Shown in pieces: positions 15,248 to 20,791 of a DNA stretch of 20,791 bases. Source of the DNA: Burkholderiales bacterium (GTDB lineage: Bacteria; Pseudomonadota; Gammaproteobacteria; Burkholderiales; CAIKXV01); the NCBI GenBank assembly GCA_014379045.1, contig JACMMK010000255.1, positions 1 through 20,791 on the forward strand. The letters are read 5' to 3'. Below the pieces are notes generated by a model, which was given only the letters and a program-made list of their open reading frames with translations, was not told the DNA's origin and searched no databases. Within the stretch, counting starts at the first letter, position 1, and each line of letters starts with the position of its first letter. Both the position numbers and the translations under genes were made by a program.

Positions 15248-16480
15248 ATGAGTGAAAGCGGCTTTTCGGCAAAGTGGCAGTCCGCGCTGTTGTTTTGCAT
15301 CCTTTGCCTTGCGTCTGGTCGCATGTTGCTGAAGCGAGCATTGACCGGAGACCTGTGGGGCGTCGATTCGCCTTTCCTCTACCAGGCCGGGACGCTCGGG
15401 TTCAACTATTTCGAACTTGGCCCGATTCGCCGCGGCTTGGGCGGGTCGATTGCCCATCTGTTGGCTGGCGACATGCTGGTGGCGACGGTCCGCTTTCATT
15501 TTCTGGCGGCGGCTTGCGTAGCGTTTGCCGCGGCCCTCGTGTATTCCCGCGTTGCCGGGCCCCCGTCGAGGCGCCTGGCGTATGCGATAGTGATGATCGG
15601 CATCATGCTGTGCTGGGCCGATGACCCTGGACGCACTGATATGCTCGTGGCTGCATTGCTTGCAGCGGCGGCGGTAGCGTTACAGAGGGGCCGGGCCGAC
15701 TGGGCAGCGGCGGCGATCGGCGGTGGTCTCTTCGTCCATGAAACCAGCCTGATCTTCGGATTGCCGCTGATCGTCGCCCTCATCATTGCACGGGGAGGGC
15801 CGACGGCCTTCAATCGACGGGTCATGCGGCGGGCGGCCTTGCTGCTCCTGGCGAGCTTGGGCGGCTACTTCGCGCTTGGACAGATGTCTACCGCGCCGAC
15901 CCAGTTGATGGTCGATACCGTGCGCGACAAGTTTTTCCCGCACAAGTATGTCGACTGGGCGATCTACTACGCCGTCAGCGGATTCCGCGGGGTGGCGACA
16001 AGCATCTGCCAGAACCGTACCCACCCAAGCTACTGGATCCATCCTTTCGGGGGGATCGTCGTGTTGGCTGTGGTTTACCTGGCAACCGCATGGCGCTTCA
16101 GGAGCGATCCGTGGGTGGCGCTGCTTGCGGCCCTGCCGCCGTTCCTGTTCCTGTGCTTGGTCGCGAACGATACCTTCCGCTGGACGCTGTTCGCAGCGTT
16201 CAACATATGGCTCGTCGGTGCCTCCCGCGCGACGGTCGCGGGACGATCGGACGCGTTTGGATGGCTGGCCGTCGCGGCAGCCATCGCAGTGGTCCCCTTG
16301 ACTCACCCCAGATTCGGCAAGGACGTGATGGCAATCTATGCAGGTAGTCCTTTGATCGAACGGGCGCTTCACAGGTTTGGCGTGCCACGCACACCGCACC
16401 TCGATCAGGTGTTACTGACGTGTGATCCGGATTGGCGCGACGTGCTCGGCGACAACGCCGGCAGTGACCCGCCACGCTGA
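15248..16480 (+). CDS. Polytopic membrane protein of unknown function in surface-glycan cluster
   Basis: A 410-residue protein with roughly nine to ten hydrophobic segments and no signal peptide. Charged motifs lie in predicted loops: GDLWGVDSPFLYQAG and FELGPIRRGLGGS (about 35-67) after the first segment, WADDPGRTDML (about 123-133), and GGGLFVHETSLIFGLP (about 158-173). Such acidic and histidine residues near the membrane surface after TM1 resemble GT-C glycosyltransferases, but I cannot place it in a named family. The ATG at 15248 is preferred over the upstream ATG at 15182 because the extra 22 residues look non-coding and overlap the control region; no clear Shine-Dalgarno supports either. 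It is transcribed opposite to the rest of the cluster, ending 4 bp before the gtrA stop in a tail-to-tail arrangement. Confidence 0.75.
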   Translation: MSESGFSAKWQSALLFCILCLASGRMLLKRALTGDLWGVDSPFLYQAGTLGFNYFELGPIRRGLGGSIAHLLAGDMLVATVRFHFLAAACVAFAAALVYSRVAGPPSRRLAYAIVMIGIMLCWADDPGRTDMLVAALLAAAAVALQRGRADWAAAAIGGGLFVHETSLIFGLPLIVALIIARGGPTAFNRRVMRRAALLLLASLGGYFALGQMSTAPTQLMVDTVRDKFFPHKYVDWAIYYAVSGFRGVATSICQNRTHPSYWIHPFGGIVVLAVVYLATAWRFRSDPWVALLAALPPFLFLCLVANDTFRWTLFAAFNIWLVGASRATVAGRSDAFGWLAVAAAIAVVPLTHPRFGKDVMAIYAGSPLIERALHRFGVPRTPHLDQVLLTCDPDWRDVLGDNAGSDPPR

Positions 16481-16484
16481 GCGC

Positions 16485-16937
16485 CTACCGGTTTACGGCT
16501 TTCCCGAACGAGAAGTGGCGGTGGCCTGCGAACGCAGTCACCGATGCGAAGCCCAGCCCGATGACGTGACTGACCAGTTCTGGCTGCGTGTGGAATCCGA
16601 TCCAGGGGAAAGCCCAACGTAAAAGTCCGACACTCACGATCCAGGTCTGCGCCGCCGAAACCACGTTGACCAGCGCGAACCGCGACAGGTCGCTCGACGC
16701 CGAGCGTCCAGACCTTCCGAAGACGAACTGTCGATTCAGGACAAAAGCGGTGGCCATGCCGACCAGATGAGACAACAGCACTGCGGCTTCGAACGGCATA
16801 TAGACCGAGAACAACAACCGCGCCGCGATGTTGACCGGCACCGAGGCGCCGGAGGCGAGTACGAAAAGAATGAAAAGCCGATGGCGTTGCCATTGCACCT
16901 TGCCGGCATCCGCAGATCGCGCCAGCAGCGTTTTCAT
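16485..16937 (-). CDS. GtrA-family membrane protein, candidate polyprenyl-phosphate-sugar flippase
   Basis: A 150-residue protein with four hydrophobic segments, the size and pattern of GtrA-like proteins. Typical elements are FVLASGASVPVNIAARLLF in the first segment, the AFVLNRQFVFG turn after the second, FALVNVVSAAQTW in the third, and a final ASVTAFAGHRHFSFG, where the repeated (N/H)R.F.FG signature is seen twice. GtrA proteins are thought to move undecaprenyl-phosphate-linked sugars across the inner membrane. The ATG overlaps the stop of the GT-C gene (ATGA), so the two are produced together, which fits a flippase plus periplasmic transferase. The substrate carried here is inferred, not shown. 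Confidence 0.88.
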   Translation of the reverse strand: MKTLLARSADAGKVQWQRHRLFILFVLASGASVPVNIAARLLFSVYMPFEAAVLLSHLVGMATAFVLNRQFVFGRSGRSASSDLSRFALVNVVSAAQTWIVSVGLLRWAFPWIGFHTQPELVSHVIGLGFASVTAFAGHRHFSFGKAVNR

Positions 16938-18628
16938 CGCTTGGCAGCGCTTCCCGACGCCACGCCCGCCGGGCGAAGCACGGTCAGCGTGCCGGCGGTG
17001 AATACCGGCGCAAAGTTGGCCCTCAGATGGTCATCAAGCAGCGTGACGCCGCTGCTCACCGCACTCCGGTTCGGCTCCTGTCTGCTGTCCCACTGTGCGT
17101 TGAGAACCACGAAATCCGGCGCATGCCTGCGCATCTCGTCGATCATCGTCTGCTGGATCGCGTGGGTCGTCTGGATGCCCGGGTGCAGATCGTGCCAACG
17201 GGTGACCGAGCCCAGGCCGCTCAGAAAATACAGTTCGATGTTGTTGACGAAGATCTTGTCATGCCGATCGACCCCGACATACAACGTGTCGGTGGCCGAC
17301 GCATAGTGCTGCAGATACGCAAGCACGGCAACCCGATCGGCGTCCACGCCGAAGCAGCGCAGCCGCGGCAAAGCGGCGCCTGCGCACGTAGGCAAATCGT
17401 GCGCCCCACTGGTAGGGTCGAAGAGCGCCCGCATCGCAGGCAATAGCAACGTTGTGGCGCGCGAGTGTTCGACAAGGCGGCCGACGGCCACGGCGATGAA
17501 GAACATCGTAATGGCGACGCGAAGCAAACGTAGCGGGATGTGTTGCATCAACAGCGTGCCCAGTAAAAGCGACAGGACGAGCGCAGGTGCGAGGTGTAGC
17601 GCCTCCACGCGGACAGCGCCCTTCAGGTAGAACAGGATGTTCATCACCAGCAGCATCAGCATCGCGCGGGCGGGCAATCCGAAGCGTGCGATGCTGTCGG
17701 TGAGGTGATTGCCGCCTTGCTGGCCCCTTGCAATGAAGAACGCGGCGACTGCCCCCACGATCAGCGGCAGGTAAACGATCAACCCGGCGACCGGCTTGAG
17801 CGACATCGTTTCAAGCGAGTTCCGGATCGCACCGGCGACCGATGGAAAGGGCAGCGAACGGAACGGCGGATAGACAGTCAGCGGAATGAGGATCAGGTTC
17901 TCGTACAGCAGACTGAGCGGCACGGCCCACACGAAAAACGCGACCGCCGGGAGGAGAACTCCCAACAGCCCCGTGGCAAACGCGAGAGCAGCCTTCGCGT
18001 CGCGTGGCGGCCCGATTGCGATGAACGAGGCGGCGACAGCCAGCAGCGTGTAGGTGCCGAGATCGTGTCGAATAAGCATGCACAGGGCGGTGCTGGCGCC
18101 TGCCACCACGGCCCACCCCAGGGCACTGTCGGGTTGCGCGCGTTCGGTACATGCCACGGCGTAAAGCGCAGCCAGCGAGCAGGCCAACGCCGGAAAGATC
18201 GGGAACGCGTAGGCTTGGACGGCCACCAGCAGCGCCAGTCCCAGCAGCGCTGCGATCAGCGCCGCCCCGCCGCCCACGGCAGTGCGCAGGTTCGCGAAGA
18301 TCAGCACGACCACGGCGGCGCGCGAAACAACGTCGAAGGCCCGGGCTACCCATACGGACTCACCGAACAGGCCGAACAACCACGCGGTGACGTAGAAGCC
18401 GCCCGGCCCGTACATCGTCCAGAAGTCGCGGTACGGAACGTCACCCCGCGCCACTCTCTGCGCGCCATACAACATCAGGCCTTCGTCGTATGCGCCGACG
18501 ATCCGGTTCATGCCGACGATCTGCACGACGATCGCCAGCACGAAAAGCGCCGCGCATGCGGCAGCTGGACCCGCCACCGCCGTTCCTGGGGAGTGAATCG
18601 GGTCGCTGCGTCCGAGCGCCTGCCTCAT
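16934..18628 (-). CDS. GT-C-fold glycosyltransferase (GT39/PMT-like integral membrane protein)
   Basis: A 564-residue membrane protein. After the first membrane segment comes GAYDEGLMLYGAQRVARGDV with D48-E49, then PYRDFWTMYGPGGFYVTAW; an acidic pair in the first periplasmic loop and the PYxDFxxxYGPG pattern are hallmarks of GT-C enzymes that use polyprenyl-phosphate sugars. About ten more hydrophobic segments follow to around residue 385, then a soluble C-terminal domain of roughly 170 residues (LQHYASATDTLYVGVDRHDK to the end) expected in the periplasm. The same frame is open 43 codons further upstream, but that stretch is Arg/Pro-rich; ATG at 18628 begins a normal N-terminus. No strong Shine-Dalgarno is visible. 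The stop overlaps the GtrA start. With the DprE1/E2-type genes nearby, a polyprenyl-phosphoryl-arabinofuranose donor is plausible; acceptor unknown. Confidence 0.85.
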   Translation of the reverse strand: MRQALGRSDPIHSPGTAVAGPAAACAALFVLAIVVQIVGMNRIVGAYDEGLMLYGAQRVARGDVPYRDFWTMYGPGGFYVTAWLFGLFGESVWVARAFDVVSRAAVVVLIFANLRTAVGGGAALIAALLGLALLVAVQAYAFPIFPALACSLAALYAVACTERAQPDSALGWAVVAGASTALCMLIRHDLGTYTLLAVAASFIAIGPPRDAKAALAFATGLLGVLLPAVAFFVWAVPLSLLYENLILIPLTVYPPFRSLPFPSVAGAIRNSLETMSLKPVAGLIVYLPLIVGAVAAFFIARGQQGGNHLTDSIARFGLPARAMLMLLVMNILFYLKGAVRVEALHLAPALVLSLLLGTLLMQHIPLRLLRVAITMFFIAVAVGRLVEHSRATTLLLPAMRALFDPTSGAHDLPTCAGAALPRLRCFGVDADRVAVLAYLQHYASATDTLYVGVDRHDKIFVNNIELYFLSGLGSVTRWHDLHPGIQTTHAIQQTMIDEMRRHAPDFVVLNAQWDSRQEPNRSAVSSGVTLLDDHLRANFAPVFTAGTLTVLRPAGVASGSAAKR

Positions 18629-19320
18629 GCTGCCCGGTCCAGCGCATGGCACGCCAGCCGCCGTGTCCCGGCGAGACGCCCGCCCGCGGGGCGGTCCCGG
18701 ATCGGTAGGCGACCGTGGACACGAATCATCGACCCCCGCCGCGTCAAAGCAAAGCACCGGGATTGTCTGAGGCGTCCCGGGCTCCGGTCTTCTTCGATGA
18801 AGGGGCTTCTGTATGTCCCGAACCGGTTTCTACAATTCACTCTGGATTCCCGTGCTTCTTTCGTACTCGAACCGAGCCGGATCGACATGACCCCACGCAC
18901 CGACACGGCCGCCGCGTGCGACAAGCTCAAGCCGCGATGGGAATCCGTTCGGCAGCGGAGTTTGCCCGTTTTCGGGACACCGGAGCCTCACTTCTCGGGG
19001 CTTGCTGCTCTTTGTCCTGATCGTGGCCGCATCACCCCCACCTGGGGGCCGCTGGACTGGCGGTTTATGCACCTGCGTTTGAGATCGACCGACGCCACTC
19101 CGACTTCCCCGGAACATGATCTTCCCCATCGATCGCGACCGGCGTACGGGTGTGCGAACCAGGGTGGCGCACCCTGCTCGCGCCGGATACCCGATGATGG
19201 TCCGTCTGCTGCGGGTTCTGCAGCGGATCATAGGGAGTGATGCCGGTCTGCACGTTTTGCAAAGGCCCCTTATGCTCGCAGCGTCTGCACGAACTCGACC
19301 CGCTGACTGGGAGCGTCGAC
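18629..19320. other. Long non-coding stretch with possible remnants of a gene
   Basis: About 690 bp separate the GT-C start from the ferritin-like gene and hold no gene I can support. Open frames here are short or are Arg/Pro/Ser-rich shadows. One stretch looks like a decayed N-terminus on the plus strand: AAEFARFRDTGASLLG in one frame (about 18947-18994) continues in a second frame as GLLLFVLIVAASPPPGG (about 18998-19048), as if a single base had been lost or gained. TACAAT at 18831 is an isolated -10-like hexamer. The region must contain the promoters of both flanking genes. Confidence 0.4.
19160..19176. repeat. Short perfect inverted repeat
   Basis: CAGGGTG-GCG-CACCCTG is a 7-bp stem with a 3-base loop, 145 bp before the ferritin-like gene. 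It has no T run, so it is not a classical terminator; it could be an operator or chance. Confidence 0.4.
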
Positions 19321-20079
19321 ATGACCGACATCGTTCACGAATTGATAGAAACCGTGACCCCCTACTGGGAGGCGGAAGCGGAAATCGCGAAGCGCTTCTT
19401 CGAGAACGCGCCGACGAAGGACGCGCACATCTACTGGCTGCGCGCGCAGATCTGGAAGGAGCTGCATCCGGTCGACGGCTACTTCAACGGCATCCATCAG
19501 GAACTGGTGAACATGGCCGAGATGTTCCCCCAGATCGACAAGACGGTCGACCGGCATCACTTCTCGTTCCAGATGAAGCAGATGCTCGAGGAGTTCGAAC
19601 ACTACGTGATGTTCGCGGACATCTTTGAGGAACTGGTGGGCCGGAAGATCGATGTCGACCAGGACCCGGTCCAGTTGCCCGAGGAGAAGCAGCTGCAGGC
19701 GCTGCGGCAGCGCTACGTGAACTCGGGATCCGCGATCGACAAGGCGGCCGTGCTGTTCACCGAGGGCGGTGGGGCCGCGCTGTTCCGCGAAGGTGCGAAG
19801 GTGAAGGGCGGGAAACTCGAACAGATGATCGCGAAGGCGATGCAGATCATCTACGACGACGAGAAAGATCATTTTCGCGAAGGTGCGCGAGAATCTGCCG
19901 CGCTGATCAAGGCGTCTGCCGATGCCGAGCGGATGAAGGCGGCGATCCGTGACGTCAGTCGCCAACGGGTGTCGATGCGACTGGAAATGTTCCGCTCGAC
20001 GTTGAGCGAGCGTGACGCGGATGCGTTCATCGCGGGGTGGCAGGCGAAAGGCTCCGGGTTGGCGAATCGCAGTCACTGA
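19321..20079 (+). CDS. Ferritin-like putative di-iron protein, function unknown
   Basis: A 252-residue, largely helical soluble protein without signal peptide. It shows the layout of ferritin-like di-iron carboxylate proteins: Glu-rich first helix (WEAEAEIAKRFFE, 17-28, or IHQELV, 59-63), an ExxH in EEFEHYVMFADIFEEL (E91, H94), a Glu in a third helix (FTEGGGAALFREG, E148 or E157), and a second ExxH in IYDDEKDHFREGAR (E181, H184). Two ExxH motifs about 90 residues apart are the usual metal ligands of helices 2 and 4. This reading is mine from motifs; I cannot name a subfamily. ATG at 19321 has GGGAG nine bases upstream. The frame is open back to 19237, but the extra 28 residues with three Cys do not look like part of the fold. 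A Bug-type binding protein gene follows after 85 bp. Confidence 0.7.
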   Translation: MTDIVHELIETVTPYWEAEAEIAKRFFENAPTKDAHIYWLRAQIWKELHPVDGYFNGIHQELVNMAEMFPQIDKTVDRHHFSFQMKQMLEEFEHYVMFADIFEELVGRKIDVDQDPVQLPEEKQLQALRQRYVNSGSAIDKAAVLFTEGGGAALFREGAKVKGGKLEQMIAKAMQIIYDDEKDHFREGARESAALIKASADAERMKAAIRDVSRQRVSMRLEMFRSTLSERDADAFIAGWQAKGSGLANRSH

Positions 20080-20164
20080 TCACTCGGCGTCGAGTACGCC
20101 TCCGGCATTATTCTTGCCTCGCTACGAGGTTGACTTCGCATCGGTCGTTGATCTCTGGAGAAGA

Positions 20165-20791
20165 ATGAGCCCTCACCTGCAGCGGTATCTACCCGCCCTG
20201 CGCGGGGTCGCCGCCGGCCTTGCGTTCCTGGCTTCGAGCCCGATCGTGCATGCACAATCCTGGCCTTCGAAGTCGGTAAGACTGATCGTCAGCTATGCGC
20301 CCGGCGGTGTCGCCGATGTCACTGCACGCATCTACGGAGCCAAGCTGACCCAGGCATGGGGGCAGAGCGTGCTGATCGACAACAGGCCCGGCGCCAATGG
20401 CGGTATCGGTGCCGAAACGGCATCGCGAAGTGCCCCCGATGGCTATACATTGCTGATGGCGACGACGAGTGAACTCGTCGTCAACCCGAGTGTCTATCGG
20501 AAGCTACCGTACGATCCGCTGAAGGATTTCGCGCCCATCGCGATAGCGTCGTGGAGCCCCGTCGTACTGGTCGCAAACGCGGCGACGCCCTATAAGACCC
20601 TGGCGGATCTCGTCTCGGCTGCAAAGGCCAGACCGGAGACCTTCGCCTACGGAACGCCGGGTATCGGCAGCGTTCAGCATCTGGCCATGGAACTGTTTCG
20701 CATGGCGGGCGGCCCGACCTTCATCCATGTCGCCTACAAGGGCGGCGGCCCGGCTGCGGCTGCGGTCGTCGCCGGCGAGACGCCGCTCGCG
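20165..20791 (+). CDS. Bug/TctC-family tripartite tricarboxylate transporter substrate-binding protein, 3' end outside window
   Basis: The first 209 codons of a periplasmic solute-binding protein; the family is usually about 320-330 residues. A signal peptide covers residues 1-30 (hydrophobic LRGVAAGLAFLASSPIVHA, cleavage before QSWPSK). Family marks follow: WPSKSVRLIVSYAPGGVADVTARI, VLIDNRPGANGGIGAETASR, APDGYTLLM, YDPLKDFAPIA, FAYGTPGIGSVQHLAMELF and HVAYKGGGPAAAAVVAGE. Bug proteins bind carboxylates or related small organic compounds and are very numerous in Burkholderiales, many of them without TctA/TctB partners; the ligand cannot be predicted. ATG at 20165 has CTGGAG four bases upstream. 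No membrane partner lies in the window. Confidence 0.95.
   Translation, partial: MSPHLQRYLPALRGVAAGLAFLASSPIVHAQSWPSKSVRLIVSYAPGGVADVTARIYGAKLTQAWGQSVLIDNRPGANGGIGAETASRSAPDGYTLLMATTSELVVNPSVYRKLPYDPLKDFAPIAIASWSPVVLVANAATPYKTLADLVSAAKARPETFAYGTPGIGSVQHLAMELFRMAGGPTFIHVAYKGGGPAAAAVVAGETPLA

Noticed and set aside
18629..18757. 43-residue extension of the GT-C protein
   Set aside because: Arg/Pro-rich, no membrane character; normal N-terminus begins at 18628.
17705..19240. 511-codon plus-strand open frame antisense to the GT-C gene
   Set aside because: Composition dominated by Arg, Gln and Pro; the opposite strand has a clear membrane glycosyltransferase.
1..20791. CRISPR array, tRNA genes, insertion sequences or transposases
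   Set aside because: No regularly spaced repeats, no cloverleaf apart from the tmRNA ends, and no transposase or integrase motifs were seen on either strand.

Overview
The window looks like a GC-rich betaproteobacterial chromosome, most likely of the order Burkholderiales. The evidence is the gene order gyrA-serC-pheA beside ompA-(SAH deaminase)-ubiG-gph, an OmpA with the betaproteobacterial N-terminus, a one-piece tmRNA with an ANDERYALAA tag, and a Bug/TctC-type periplasmic binding protein. No species can be named from sequence alone.

Layout. (1) 1-4753, minus strand: a tight housekeeping operon, gyrA -> serC -> pheA (pheA runs off the left edge). gyrA and serC overlap at a GTGA. (2) 4754-5168: divergent control region between gyrA and ompA. 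(3) 5169-8948, plus strand: ompA with a strong terminator, an amidohydrolase of the S-adenosylhomocysteine/methylthioadenosine deaminase type, ubiG and gph (ATGA overlap). (4) 8981-9381: tmRNA gene ssrA with its terminator. (5) 9382-10085: a degraded toxin-antitoxin pair with a frameshifted antitoxin and a truncated Doc-type toxin. (6) 10086-18628: an accessory cell-surface cluster: GT-C glycosyltransferase and GtrA (minus), an unknown polytopic membrane protein (plus), then FAD oxidoreductase, a HAD-UbiA fusion, DprE1-like and DprE2-like genes (minus, all abutting or overlapping). (7) 18629-19320: about 690 bp with no convincing gene. (8) 19321-20791, plus strand: a ferritin-like putative di-iron protein and the 5' part of a Bug-family solute-binding protein gene.

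The most interesting block is (6). UbiA-type phosphoribosyltransferase + HAD phosphatase + DprE1 + DprE2 is the set that in mycobacteria makes polyprenyl-phosphoryl-D-arabinofuranose. Next to it lie a GT-C enzyme, which typically uses polyprenyl-phosphate sugars in the periplasm, and a small GtrA-type membrane protein, a candidate flippase. The simplest model is synthesis of a lipid-linked arabinofuranose on the cytoplasmic side, flipping, and transfer to an unknown surface acceptor. The FAD oxidoreductase and the divergent membrane protein have no assigned step. Together with the toxin-antitoxin debris directly after ssrA, a common integration site, this suggests an acquired island, but no attachment-site repeat or integrase is visible in the window.
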